Below, in pieces: positions 47,801-56,535 of a stretch of DNA of 64,000 bases (position 1 is its first letter; each line of letters begins with the position of its first letter). Position numbers and translations under genes: made by a program. The stretch is taken from the NCBI GenBank assembly GCA_015295835.1, contig DVEG01000029.1, positions 1 through 64,000 of the forward strand, read 5' to 3'. This DNA is from Oscillatoriaceae cyanobacterium M7585_C2015_266 (GTDB lineage: Bacteria; Cyanobacteriota; Cyanobacteriia; Cyanobacteriales; Oscillatoriaceae). The notes beneath the pieces were generated by a model. That model ran no database searches. It was not told where the DNA came from and saw nothing but the letters and a program-made list of their open reading frames with translations.

Positions 47801-49579
47801 TAGTAAATCTTTCCACATCGTGTAAGCTGACTCTACAGCTGTTTCCGGCACAATCAAGTTGAAGGCGTGTCTTCCTAGGGCTTCGCTACGGGTATATCCA
47901 AAAATTCTTTCTGCAGCCGGATTCCATTCTGTGACTTCAAATGTCAGACTCCAGGAGATAACTCCTAAAGGTGTTTGTTGGAAGTGGAGAGCGAGTTGTT
48001 GCTGGGATTTTTTCAATGCTTCTTCGGCTTGCTTACGGGCGGTGATGTCTATGAGCAAGCCATTCCATAAAACATCTCCGTTTGCTTGCACTTCTGGAGT
48101 GGCGACGCTTTTAAACCATTTGATATCTCCTCCGGAGACAATCAGTCGCCCTTCCCATCTCCAGGGTTGTAAGGTAACGGAAGCTATTGCTAGAGATGAT
48201 TCCCACTGTGCTTTATCATCGGGATGGAGCAAGTCGATGAAAGTGTTAGGATCGGCTTGGATTTCTTCTGGGGAGATTTCACACAAGTCTCTACAGACAG
48301 CGCTGACATAGGGGAAAGATAGGGAGCCATCTGCGCCAAGCAAACACTGGTAGACGACGCCGGCATGATTGGCGAGCTGTTGCAGGCGCGATTCATTTTT
48401 TTGCAGGAGGGCAAAAGCGCGGTGAAAGGATTCCTGTGCTAGTTTGCGCTCGCTAATATCAATGGCACTGCCTTGGTAGTAAAGTAAGACGCCATCGTCA
48501 TCGCGCACAGCGCGGGCATTTTCCGAAATCCAGATAATGCTGCCGTCTGAGCGATAAATTTCTGACTCGAAATTAATTACAAAATCTTCCTGCTGCAGTC
48601 GCTGCCTGAAATTAGCTCTGGCAAGGGGATCAGCATAGAGCATTTGCGGTGCTTCAGCGAAGGCTGCTAGCAGTTCTTCTTTAGACTGGCAACCGAACAG
48701 GCGCACGTAGGCGGGATTGACATCAATATAACTTCCGTCCGGTGCCATTTCATACATTCCTTCTAAAGCGTTTTCAAATAAACTCCTGTATCGTAGTGCT
48801 GCTGACTGGCAGGCTTGCTTTTGTTGTTGGCGCTCGCTAATATCAATGCAAGTGCAAATCACGTTTGTTACGCATCCATCTGCATCGATTTGGGGATTGG
48901 CGCTGACGAGTAACCACTTAAGGGGGGTAGGGGTAGAGTTCTCTTCTACTGCTGTAAACCTGGTTTCTGGTTTCTTTTGGATGCCGACAACGACTTTATT
49001 GACGCTAGAGCAAGTGGCGAGCGCTCTTTTGACTGGTGTGGCATCTACTGCCAAGGGTGTGCCGTCTTCTTGAATTACTTCCCAATTGCTTCCGAAAGCG
49101 ATTTTTCCCAACAATTCTGCCTCTGTGAATCCCAGTATTTCCTGTGCTGCTGGGTTGCTGCTGAGAATTTCCCCTTCTTTTCCGGTTACTAAAACTCCGA
49201 CATCTATCTGCTCGACGATTCCTGCTTTTTTGGTTGTCTTTTTATATGTTTTATCTGCTTTTAGTTTGGCCAAAAGCCACCCTAGCACTAGGACAAAAGC
49301 AGTCGCTATGGCCATCCCGATGGCGGAGGTAAGAGTTTCATGGAAATACAGCAGGGGATATAAGGCGTATAGCATGGAGTCGGGCAAGAGTGAAGGAGTT
49401 ATTATTTCGGAGTTTGCCTGTGTTGAAAAATTCCTCCAAGAGATAAATGTTTCCCGTTCCTGACTGCTCTTGAGAAGGCGATTCCAGAAGCAAACAAGGA
49501 GGCGCCTGTCAGCAGTAGCCAAGACTGCGCTCGCTGCGCGAGCTATATATATCAGACTGACATATATTTTACTGCTCAT
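44882..49579 (-). CDS. Membrane-anchored histidine kinase with six PAS and two GAF domains
   Basis: A very large orthodox histidine kinase, up to 1565 residues. One membrane helix (about 85-104, AIGMAIATAFVLVLGWLLA) is followed by six PAS domains (about 117-249, 262-377, 393-515, 524-641, 653-768, 780-891). Two GAF domains (910-1068, 1090-1238) follow, then a coiled coil, a HisKA domain with phospho-His1289 in VAHEINNPVNF, and HATPase (1425-1548; NAIDALETQ, DNGPGM, GTGLGLS). No receiver is attached, so an unlinked response regulator is expected. No bilin-binding Cys-His is visible in the GAF domains. The first 68 residues look non-coding and ATG 49375 (MLYALYPLLYFHETL) is a better start, giving 1497 residues. 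tsaB lies immediately downstream. Confidence 0.9.
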   Translation of the reverse strand: MSSKIYVSLIYIARAASAVLATADRRLLVCFWNRLLKSSQERETFISWRNFSTQANSEIITPSLLPDSMLYALYPLLYFHETLTSAIGMAIATAFVLVLGWLLAKLKADKTYKKTTKKAGIVEQIDVGVLVTGKEGEILSSNPAAQEILGFTEAELLGKIAFGSNWEVIQEDGTPLAVDATPVKRALATCSSVNKVVVGIQKKPETRFTAVEENSTPTPLKWLLVSANPQIDADGCVTNVICTCIDISERQQQKQACQSAALRYRSLFENALEGMYEMAPDGSYIDVNPAYVRLFGCQSKEELLAAFAEAPQMLYADPLARANFRQRLQQEDFVINFESEIYRSDGSIIWISENARAVRDDDGVLLYYQGSAIDISERKLAQESFHRAFALLQKNESRLQQLANHAGVVYQCLLGADGSLSFPYVSAVCRDLCEISPEEIQADPNTFIDLLHPDDKAQWESSLAIASVTLQPWRWEGRLIVSGGDIKWFKSVATPEVQANGDVLWNGLLIDITARKQAEEALKKSQQQLALHFQQTPLGVISWSLTFEVTEWNPAAERIFGYTRSEALGRHAFNLIVPETAVESAYTMWKDLLANRGGTRSTNENITKDGRIIICEWYNTLLVDARGHAVGVASLVQDITARKRAEEELRESEQRFRATFEQAAVGFALIALDGRFLRVNQRFCEILGYTETELLALGFLEIAPPDDRLSDTEWMQAMVMGQVQAGARQKRYLRKNGSQVWVNLTLSLVRESSGEPKYFAGAIEDITERLLAEEALKESEERFRAIASATPIPISIARQEDGAILYANPALETAFGLSAEEIAAAKLSDFYYNPTELEKVMERLQKEGRVRNCELCVKKADGKPFWITLSLEQLTFNGESAILAAFYDISDRKRVEEILRSRSRLSTLAAEVGVALVQSSSLPEILHRCAEAMELCLNLNFAGIWKFNPATHLLELAAYAGEQPATAEFQDRIPLGFSVIGFIAQNRQPYITKDAGGGIFGEEQIMYPEFFNPRSSQEATALAGYPLIVQDKLMGVMVLVSQRPFSEADRSTLIWVANALAVAIDRLLAREELLSRREALLFHLANQIRNSLELNTILETAVREIRSLLQVDRCLFIWYHPEKKRPYLQVVTEAKEPNLKSLVGRYKAKNSTAIVEKLLKEEIICADKAKILADPILHKFARSVGLTSILALPIQTRTGAIGIVGCVHYQKDRAWNESEVELLQAVRDQLAIAIDQAELYSQSVNAAAVAQAKAKQLEQALLELQQTQAQLIQTEKMSSLGQLVAGVAHEINNPVNFIYANLSYARNYARDLLDLIEVYKEEVPEPSERIRNKIQAIDLDFIIEDLPKIMSSMQVGADRIRQIVVSLRNFSRLDEAEMKMVDLHEGIDNTLLILQNRLKPNSSHPGIKIIKEYGSLPQVECYAGQLNQVFLNIISNAIDALETQNKPGIITIRTSLSSELQEPITQTGEPSSPPKPESVVIRIADNGPGMNKAVKERLFDPFFTTKPVGKGTGLGLSICYQIVVSKHKGTLKCFSEPGKGAEFWIEIPIRQRESIKLQSGNKKSY

Positions 49580-49892
49580 CGCCTACTTTATCTCATCAAA
49601 GCAGACTCCTGCCGCGTTTAAGCATTCCTACTGTCAATTTTTCTTTGGTTTGGTGCCGATATTTAAGATTTTTGAATCTACAAGCTTGAATTTCTTTACC
49701 AATTATGCAAAATTTTTAATTTTGAGTTTTCTCTTTACATTCCCACCTCCCACAGCCATGGAAACGCCTGTATTTCTTTTTCTGTTTTTATTAATTTTTT
49801 ATTAAACGGATAAAAAATCTTATAAATAAAAAAAAAGTGATTGGATAAGTGAGAAAAGAGACACTTCTCCCTTATCCCGCTTGCCTTAACTA
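49580..49892. other. Intergenic region between sbcC and the six-PAS kinase
   Basis: A 313-bp AT-rich gap between two minus-strand genes. It should contain the kinase promoter, but I cannot place boxes. A GC-rich palindrome-like stretch (GCGCTCGCTGCGCGAGC at about 49528-49544) lies just inside the longer kinase reading frame, supporting the later start. Confidence 0.35.
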
Positions 49893-52800
49893 TCAAACTG
49901 AAAGACGGAGCTGAGAACCTTTTGCCGTTTTAAAAACCTCAATTCGGGCTTGAAAAGCTTCTTTAAATTGAGGCATATGGGTAACAATGAGAATGCAGGC
50001 AAAATCAGAAGCGATAGCATTAATAGCGGCAATTAGGCGCTCGCAGCCATCCGCATCTTGGGTACCAAATCCCTCATCTACAATCAGCATTTGCAGAGCC
50101 GTTCCCGAACGGTTGGCCAGCAAACGGGCCAAAGCCAGACGGAGAGCGAAATTAATCCGAAACCCCTCTCCACCAGAATAAGTTTCATAAGGGCGAGTTC
50201 CCTTAGAGTCAGCTATAAAGATATCCAGAGTATCAATCAACTTAGAAGACGCCCGCTTGCTCTTGCCAGTACGCTGAGTTACAAACTGCACATGCAATTG
50301 ATTGCAACTTAAACGGGCGAGAATCTGATTTGTTTCCGCCTCCAGTTGAGGCAGTACATTTTCAATTGTCAGAGCTTGGATGCCATTTTTGCCAAAAGCA
50401 TTAGCCAATTCCTGGTAAACCCGCTGTTGTTTGAGAGCCAAAGAGCGAGCTTCTCGCGTCTGTTGTAATTGTACTTGCAAAGCCTGCTGATGCTGTTGCT
50501 GCTGTTGCAGACTACCAAGACGCGCTAGTTCTTGATCAAGCTGCGCTCGCCGCGACAAAATTTGCCTTTCCAAAGTTTTAATCTCCTCAGTCGCGTCGGG
50601 GTTAAGCAATAATTGCTGCTTAAGACTTTCCATCTGCGCACAGATGCGAGAGCGCTCCTGAGAGCATTCCATAAGCCGCTCTCCCAGTTTTCTAGAACGC
50701 TCCTGCAATTGTGGATATTGCTCACGAGCCGAGAGTAATTCCTGATAGCGCGCAAGCCAACTTTCTGCCTGACGAAGAGCGCTTCTTATTTGATCATGAC
50801 GAGTGCGCTCATAGCCAATTTCTGCCAATTGTTGGTCTATGGCAGCAATTTTTCTAGAAAAATCCGAAACTTCCTGCTTCAGTTCCTGTTCGATTTCGGC
50901 AATTTGCCTTACTAGCAAAGGCTTGCGAGCCTCGATTGCCGAAAGCCTACGTTTGGCATCTTTAATTTGTGCATGCTTGATTTCTGCCCAGCGCCACTGC
51001 TCTACCAGCCCACGCGCCAGGGCGTGATCTTTTTCGTCGTAATTCGATTGCGTCAACAGTTGCTCAAGGTGTAACAATTCCGCATGAGAGTCACTCGCAT
51101 AAGTGCCAAAAGCCAAATTTTGTTCGATTTGTTCTTTTTCTTTGATAATATGTTGCAACCGCTTCTGATTAGATGCAAGCGCATCTAGTTGTGCTTGCAA
51201 GCTTCCCTGGCGTTGGAGCAAAGGGTTGTAGTCTGCTAGGTCTTTGTTCAATTGCGCGTATTCTTCTCGCAATACTTGAATTTCCCGCTCGCAGGTGGCC
51301 AACTGTTCACGTATAATCCACAATTGCTCGAGGATTTCTTGTTGTTCGATTGTGTGTTTTTGTTTGACTAACTGCCAGTGGTGTTCGTCGAGGGGGCGAG
51401 CGCATAGTGGACAGATGGCGTTGGGCACCTGCAACATTTCTATTTTCTGCTGCATTTGCGCTAGTCTTGATTCATACTCCCGCTGCTGAGCTTGCAAGCG
51501 TTCCATGAAACTGCGCCGCTCTAATCCCTTTTGTCGTACTCTCTCCTGATAAACGCGTTTATTCTCCATTTTTTCCAGTTGCGAGCTGATTTCCGTTACT
51601 GCTTGCTGCAACTGTGGGTAGTTTTGCTGCTCTTCTTGCATCTGGTAGATGTGTTTATCAAGTTCTTCCAGACGGGCGCTTAGGCGAGCACGCTCTTTCT
51701 CAATTTCTGTCTGTAACTGCGCACGCCGATTCGCTATCGGTACGACTTTGGCTTGCAGCTGCTCTAGGTATTCAAGGCGAGCACGCGCTTGCTGCAATTG
51801 CAACAGCCCTGCCTCTACCTCTGAGGCTTGACTAAGACATTGCTGGATTTCTTCCTCTTGTTGCTGTAGAGCTTCTAACTGTGCTTTTTCTGAGGAAAGT
51901 TTGCTCTCTAGGGTAAATTTCTTCTGTCTAAATTCTTCTTGCAACTGGTTGCGGCGCTGCTGGCAGTCTTGATATGCTTGAAATTTGGATGCTTCTATTT
52001 CTTCCTGAGCAGATAATTGCTGAAATTGAGCGTAGTCAGCTGAAATTTCTCGCTCCTGCTGCATGAGCGCTTCTAATTCCTGCTGCCGCTGCTGGTTAGT
52101 CAAGATTTCTTGCTGTAAACGCTCGCACTCTTTTGTTAATTGTTCTTCTTGCTTGCTGTGCCAGCTGATTTGTTGCTGCCAGGATTGTCGCAATTGCTGT
52201 CTCTCCTGTAGTTTTTGCAATGAGGAGCGATCGCTTTCTTGTTCTGCTTGTAGTTTGGCAATGACTGCTTTTGTTGCCTCTATCTCAGCGGTGAGGTTTT
52301 CTTGTGTTCGTAGTTGAGCCTGTATTGATTCAATACTCTGCTCTAACAGCTCTACCTGCCCTTTATATTGACGGCTTTTATCTTTTGCCTTTTCTGATAG
52401 TTCCTCATAAATATTCAGTTTTAGCAGTTCTGCTAAAATCTCTTTGCGCTCGCTTGGGCGCTTGAGCATGAATTCATCTGCTCGCCCCTGCCGCAGATAC
52501 GCAGAATTGATGAATGTTTCGTAATCTAATTTCAGGTACTGAATAATTTTTTCTTGCGTTGCCCGCACGCCACGCTCGGTAATACTGCGAAATCTTTCAC
52601 CTGTGTAAATTTGAAATTCTAGGGATGATGTCTGCCCCCGCTGGCGTGAACGAATGGTGCGGTAAATTTGTCCATTGATTTCAAAGGTAAAATCGACGCG
52701 GGCTTCTTTTTCTCCTATGTGGATGATGTCGTCTTCAGTGGCTGCACGACTTTCACCCCATATCGCCCAGGCGAGCGCTTCTAACAAGGAAGATTTCCCC

Positions 52801-52904
52801 GCCCCGTTTGGTCCGCATATGCAGGCGGTATGTAGTCCACGAAATTCTAACGTTGCTTCGCGGTAACTGAGAAAATTTTTCAGACTTAGTTTATGGGGAA
52901 TCAT
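49893..52904 (-). CDS. sbcC: SbcC exonuclease subunit (Rad50-like ATPase)
   Basis: A 1003-residue SMC-like ATPase, the SbcC/Rad50 partner of the SbcD nuclease in trimming hairpins and blocked DNA ends. Walker A CGPNGAGKSS is at 30-39. Long Gln/Glu-rich coiled coils run from about 170 to 860, broken by the zinc hook CPLC (Cys498, Cys501). The C-terminal lobe has the signature ETYSGGEGFRINFALRLAL and Walker B LQMLIVDEGFGTQD. The length is typical. No sbcD is visible on either side, so the partner must be encoded elsewhere. Confidence 0.94.
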   Translation of the reverse strand: MIPHKLSLKNFLSYREATLEFRGLHTACICGPNGAGKSSLLEALAWAIWGESRAATEDDIIHIGEKEARVDFTFEINGQIYRTIRSRQRGQTSSLEFQIYTGERFRSITERGVRATQEKIIQYLKLDYETFINSAYLRQGRADEFMLKRPSERKEILAELLKLNIYEELSEKAKDKSRQYKGQVELLEQSIESIQAQLRTQENLTAEIEATKAVIAKLQAEQESDRSSLQKLQERQQLRQSWQQQISWHSKQEEQLTKECERLQQEILTNQQRQQELEALMQQEREISADYAQFQQLSAQEEIEASKFQAYQDCQQRRNQLQEEFRQKKFTLESKLSSEKAQLEALQQQEEEIQQCLSQASEVEAGLLQLQQARARLEYLEQLQAKVVPIANRRAQLQTEIEKERARLSARLEELDKHIYQMQEEQQNYPQLQQAVTEISSQLEKMENKRVYQERVRQKGLERRSFMERLQAQQREYESRLAQMQQKIEMLQVPNAICPLCARPLDEHHWQLVKQKHTIEQQEILEQLWIIREQLATCEREIQVLREEYAQLNKDLADYNPLLQRQGSLQAQLDALASNQKRLQHIIKEKEQIEQNLAFGTYASDSHAELLHLEQLLTQSNYDEKDHALARGLVEQWRWAEIKHAQIKDAKRRLSAIEARKPLLVRQIAEIEQELKQEVSDFSRKIAAIDQQLAEIGYERTRHDQIRSALRQAESWLARYQELLSAREQYPQLQERSRKLGERLMECSQERSRICAQMESLKQQLLLNPDATEEIKTLERQILSRRAQLDQELARLGSLQQQQQHQQALQVQLQQTREARSLALKQQRVYQELANAFGKNGIQALTIENVLPQLEAETNQILARLSCNQLHVQFVTQRTGKSKRASSKLIDTLDIFIADSKGTRPYETYSGGEGFRINFALRLALARLLANRSGTALQMLIVDEGFGTQDADGCERLIAAINAIASDFACILIVTHMPQFKEAFQARIEVFKTAKGSQLRLSV

Positions 52905-53385
52905 AATTTACTTTCAATTTTCCAGGCAGGTGTCGCTTCCTTCTGTTGATTTTCCTCTCTTCTGGAGAGGTTATGGGTGGTTTTTTCTTCCATACTCTCT
53001 CACTTTAGCTATTCCGAATAATATTATTTTTTGGCTGTCTGCGCAATTACTACAGACTTCTTTTTTAATTTTTACAATTATTTACATTTTTTCAGATAAA
53101 GGCAGCCACCTACAAATCGAGAGCAATTTACTGTTTTTAAAGAAAGGTAGTTCAGAGCCACGGAGGAAGGATGAGGATGAGTTGAGTCGTGAGTAAAACA
53201 CCATTATAGCTTCCAGAGTAATTCCGAAACATGTTAGAGGAATTATTACTTTCGGGCTGAATTTACAGAATTTTTTAAATCTGGTTATATACAAACGTAA
53301 CTAGAATCTAGTAATTTTAATTTTAGGTAGAGCTTCTGAAATCAGCATCAGGAGATAAGTAAAAGTACACGGTAGCGACAATGAT
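52905..53385. other. Divergent intergenic region, nothing firmly supported
   Basis: A 481-bp gap between sbcC (minus) and the cyclic-nucleotide-binding-domain gene (plus), so it contains both promoters. An 88-codon plus-strand frame from a GTG at 52930 is hydrophobic but has no ribosome-binding site or recognisable features. I do not call it. Confidence 0.4.
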
Positions 53386-53946
53386 ATGTCAATTCTGATG
53401 GAGAAACCTTATAAGAGAAAAGTTTTATTTATACTAGGGGAGTTGAGCGAGCGCGACTTCGACTGGATGATTGCCACCGGCTATAAAAAAGAAGTCCCTG
53501 TCGGCACAGTACTAATCCAGGAAGGAATCCCCAACGAAGCACTCTATATTGTGCTTAAAGGTACCTTATCCGTATGCATGGCAGGTTTAGGAAATCGGGA
53601 AATCTCGCAGGTTGGTTGTGGAGAAGTGTTGGGAGAGATGTCGTTTGTAGACAATCGCCCCCCATCTGCTACCGTCAGGGCAAGCGAAGATTCCGTGGTG
53701 TTGGCTATTCCCAGACAACCGCTGATGGAAAAACTACAAAAAGACGTGTTGTTTGCCCTCCGGTTTTATCGGGCAATTAGTAAATTCCTCTCAACTCGTC
53801 TGCGCGGTGTCGTGAATTGGTTCAATGATGACAAAGATTTATATTTATCGTCAGAGGTTGGCGCCCAGCAAACAGAAGCCCCAACCTTTGATGAAATGGC
53901 GATTGCCGCCGCCAGATTTGAACAACTTCTCAAACGCTTGCAATAG
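53386..53946 (+). CDS. Cyclic-nucleotide-binding-domain protein
   Basis: A 186-residue protein with a single cNMP-binding fold (about 15-140). Features are VPVGTVLIQEGIPNEALYIV, the phosphate-binding-cassette-like stretch GCGEVLGEMSFVDNRPPSAT (GEMS then the Arg-Pro-Pro-Ser-Ala set), and SVVLAIPRQPL. The Arg that binds cyclic-nucleotide phosphate has the form RPPSATV, compatible with binding. The C-terminal helices (LRFYRAISKFLSTRLRGV) lack a DNA-binding winged helix, so this is not a full CRP-type regulator. Function is probably regulatory; the partner is unknown. The stop is TAG. Confidence 0.85.
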   Translation: MSILMEKPYKRKVLFILGELSERDFDWMIATGYKKEVPVGTVLIQEGIPNEALYIVLKGTLSVCMAGLGNREISQVGCGEVLGEMSFVDNRPPSATVRASEDSVVLAIPRQPLMEKLQKDVLFALRFYRAISKFLSTRLRGVVNWFNDDKDLYLSSEVGAQQTEAPTFDEMAIAAARFEQLLKRLQ

Positions 53947-54239
53947 TTGTCAATCCCTTCTCTATTTCCGGAGCAGCCTAGATACTAGTAGAATATCAAC
54001 CGAATAGGAGCGCTGGTAGGCGCTGGTTTCAGAAAAATTCCTCCGGGGGAACTTTTGGCACTTGTTACTTCATCGTTCCCTATAATTGCCTCTATTTTAG
54101 AAGTAGAGAGGTTCTATCCATGCTAGCCGAAAAATTTTAGATAGACTTTGGAACACTTCAGTAATTTTTCGGTCTAATTTTTAAAGGCCAAGTAAATTTT
54201 CAATACAAGCACATCAATATCTTATTAGGGGAAAGCGCG
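53947..54239. other. Intergenic region upstream of the envelope protein pair
   Basis: A 293-bp non-coding stretch. It includes a near-palindrome GGAGCGCTGGTAGGCGCTGG at about 54008 and a GGGGAAAG ribosome-binding site for the next gene. I see no clear promoter boxes. Confidence 0.35.
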
Positions 54240-54908
54240 ATGTTTATAACTAGTCAATGGCAATCTAAAACCGCTTTATTAATGGCTTTGGTCGTCAGTA
54301 CTGCTGCTGGTGTTCCAATAGCCTCAGCATCTACAAAAGAGCCGCTTTTCTCTAGTCAAACTACCCCACAGTTACTGCAACCACGCAATCAGGTTGTCAT
54401 TCCTTCGGGAACAATTATACCTGTCCGATACAATAAGGCAGAAAAAATATTGGTGACGCCTGAAGAAACTGTTCCTCTTACGCTGCAAGTAGCTTCTAAT
54501 ATTACTTCTTCGAGGGGTACAATTTTAATTCCAGCGGGCAGTGAAGTGGTAGGTGAATTGAAGCCTGCGAGTGGAGGTTCTCAATTTTTTGCAAAGGAAC
54601 TGATAATGCGCCGCCATACTCGAATACCGCTGAATGCTCGCTCTCAAGTAGTGACAAGAACAGAACGAATTGATAAAGGAGTTGATGTTAGAAAAGTGCT
54701 AAGAGGTGCGGCAGTTGGTGCGGCAGCAGCTGCAGTTATTTCGGCGATTACGGGGGATCGGGCGATCGCTACAGAAGAAGTTTTGGGCGGAGCTGGTGTG
54801 GGAGCTTTAGGCGGGCTGATTTTTGGGCGCAAGAGAGCTACTGTTATTTCCATCGATCCTAACAATGATTTAGATTTAACCTTGCGCTCTCAATTGGCGC
54901 TTCGTTAA
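54240..54908 (+). CDS. Exported protein, paralogue of the SLH protein's C-terminal domain
   Basis: A 222-residue protein with a signal peptide (about 1-30, ending near ASAS). Residues about 50-222 form one domain: VVIPSGTIIPVRYNKAEKIL, ILIPAGSEVVGELK, GGSQFFAKELIM, and a Gly/Ala-rich helix (RGAAVGAAAAAVISAITGD) followed by AIATEEVL. The same domain, at clearly visible identity, ends the SLH protein starting at 55210. The shape (stable beta-rich part, Ala/Gly-rich hydrophobic segment, short C-terminus) resembles TrbI/DotG-type or envelope scaffold domains, but I would not name a family. The ATG 54240 has GGGGAAAG nearby. A terminator follows at 54972, so the pair are probably separate transcripts. 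Confidence 0.75.
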   Translation: MFITSQWQSKTALLMALVVSTAAGVPIASASTKEPLFSSQTTPQLLQPRNQVVIPSGTIIPVRYNKAEKILVTPEETVPLTLQVASNITSSRGTILIPAGSEVVGELKPASGGSQFFAKELIMRRHTRIPLNARSQVVTRTERIDKGVDVRKVLRGAAVGAAAAAVISAITGDRAIATEEVLGGAGVGALGGLIFGRKRATVISIDPNNDLDLTLRSQLALR

Positions 54909-54971
54909 AGGAAAAGTTAGCAGAATACAGGTTTTTACATCTTTCTTACTAACTGAAAAATTATTTCATTT

Positions 54972-54997
54972 AAGGGCCCGTTCAGGGTCTTTTTTTA
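54972..54997 (+). terminator. Intrinsic terminator after the exported protein gene
   Basis: AAGGGCCC (54972-54979) pairs with GGGTCTTT (54985-54992), with two wobble pairs and a five-base loop, and the right arm runs into a T-run (TTTTTTTATTTT). It lies about 65 bp after the stop of the 54240 gene. Confidence 0.75.
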
Positions 54998-55209
54998 TTT
55001 TTTTTAGCTTTGACAGCTATAACCAGTTTAAACTATAATATTTTTACCTAAATATAGGATAAAAAAATATAAATTGCTGAAAAAAATTCCGGTATATTAA
55101 TAAAATATGAGGAACACTAGAGTGAATCTGATGTCTAGAGAATCAGGAATATAAAAGACAACAGATAAAGCTCGGAATAATTTTCAAGTTCTGGAAAAAA
55201 AGAGGAAAT

Positions 55210-56448
55210 ATGAGTAGGAATCATTGGCAAGCCGGAACAGCCGTTTTAGTGGCTCTGGGAATGATATCGGGGGCAGCAGCTCCCATCGTGATACCTGCGC
55301 CTGCTTTTGCTCAAGTAAGTTTCTATGACGTGCCATCAAACCACTGGGCAAAAGGATTTATTGAAGCGCTAGCAGCCAGAGGTATTATTAAAGGTTTTCC
55401 CGATGGCAGTTTCCGCCCGAATGAGCCGGTAACGCGGGCGCAATTTGCTGCAATGGTGCGTCAGGCATTTAATATGCCGAAAATTCGTTCAGCGATCGCT
55501 TTCAGAGATGTGCCATCAAATTTTTGGGCATATAGAGCAATCGCAGATGCTTACGAAATGGGATTTATGAGCGGTTATCCCGGCAATATATTCAGCCCTA
55601 ACGAAAATATTCCGCGCGTGCAAGTGCTAGTTTCCTTAGCAAATGGGCTGCAATATACTGCGACTCGCCCCACGTCTACCTTATCGCAGGTTTACAACGA
55701 TGCCGCTGCGATTCCCAGCTATGCGTTGAATAGTATTCAGGCGGCGACTGAGAAAGGAATTGTAGTAAATTATCCTAACGTAAAATTTCTCAATCCCAAT
55801 CAAATTGCGACGCGGGCGGATGTAGCGGCATTTATTTATCAAGCGTTAGTGAATGCCGGGCAAGTGGCGGCGATTTCTTCACCGTATATTGTCTCGCTGG
55901 CAGCGCCAGATAATCGCATTGTTTTGAAAGCGGGAACGTTAATTCCGGTAGAGTACGAAAAAGCTGAGAAAATTCTCCTGGCTCAAAACGAACCAAAACC
56001 GGTTCCTTTAACGCTAACGGTAGCGAGAGATATTGCGGTAGACAATACGGTAGTGATTCCGGCAGACAGCAAGATTGTAGGGGAGTTGCGAGTAGCTAAT
56101 AATGGGGCGCAATTCTTTGCGAAAGAGTTGGTGTATGCTGATGGAAGGCGGATTCCGATTAATGCGGATTCGAGGGTAGTAACGAAAACTGAGCGGATTA
56201 CTAAGGGAATTAATATTGGTAAAGTGCTGAAAAATGCGGTGTTGGGTGCGGCGGCAGCGGCAGCGATCGCAGCAGTTACAGGAGATAGGGCGATCGCTAC
56301 TGAAGAAGTGTTGCTTGGTGCTGGGTTGGGTACGGTGCTGACGCTTATTGGCGTGTTTCAAGGGCGAGATCAAGTTGATTTGATTTCTGTCGATCCGAAT
56401 ACGGATTTGAATCTGACACTGCGATCGGATTTAGTGTTCACCCGCTAA
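55210..56448 (+). CDS. SLH-domain envelope protein with shared C-terminal domain
   Basis: A 412-residue protein with a signal peptide (about 1-34, ending PAPAFAQ). Three SLH modules follow (about 35-230; DVPSNHWAKGFIEALAARG, FPDGSFRPNEPVTRAQFA, GFMSGYPGNIFSPNENI), ending with the ISSPYIV phrase also found in the beta-helix SLH protein at 10086. Residues about 237-412 carry the same domain as the neighbouring 54240 protein (VPLTLTVARDIAVDN, AQFFAKELVY, ITGDRAIATEEVL-like). SLH modules should tie it to the peptidoglycan or its polymers. The gene has a GAGGAAAT ribosome-binding site and a clear terminator downstream. Confidence 0.85.
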   Translation: MSRNHWQAGTAVLVALGMISGAAAPIVIPAPAFAQVSFYDVPSNHWAKGFIEALAARGIIKGFPDGSFRPNEPVTRAQFAAMVRQAFNMPKIRSAIAFRDVPSNFWAYRAIADAYEMGFMSGYPGNIFSPNENIPRVQVLVSLANGLQYTATRPTSTLSQVYNDAAAIPSYALNSIQAATEKGIVVNYPNVKFLNPNQIATRADVAAFIYQALVNAGQVAAISSPYIVSLAAPDNRIVLKAGTLIPVEYEKAEKILLAQNEPKPVPLTLTVARDIAVDNTVVIPADSKIVGELRVANNGAQFFAKELVYADGRRIPINADSRVVTKTERITKGINIGKVLKNAVLGAAAAAAIAAVTGDRAIATEEVLLGAGLGTVLTLIGVFQGRDQVDLISVDPNTDLNLTLRSDLVFTR

Positions 56449-56475
56449 TTATAGTCGGTTGTCTTAATGGGGTAG

Positions 56476-56510
56476 GGGCGGTAATTTTCTTCACCGCCCT
56501 TATTTTTTTG
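56476..56510 (+). terminator. Intrinsic terminator after the SLH protein gene
   Basis: GGGCGGT (56476-56482) and ACCGCCC (56493-56499) form a perfect 7-bp GC-rich stem with a 10-base loop, followed by TTATTTTTTT. It lies between convergent genes (SLH protein and the Hik2-like kinase stop at 56536). Confidence 0.85.
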
Positions 56511-56535
56511 CTTTTGTAACATGTGGCAGGGGGGT

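Noticed and set aside
52930-53196. 88-codon plus-strand frame from a GTG
   Set aside because: There is no ribosome-binding site and it lies in the divergent promoter region; composition is not gene-like after codon 50.
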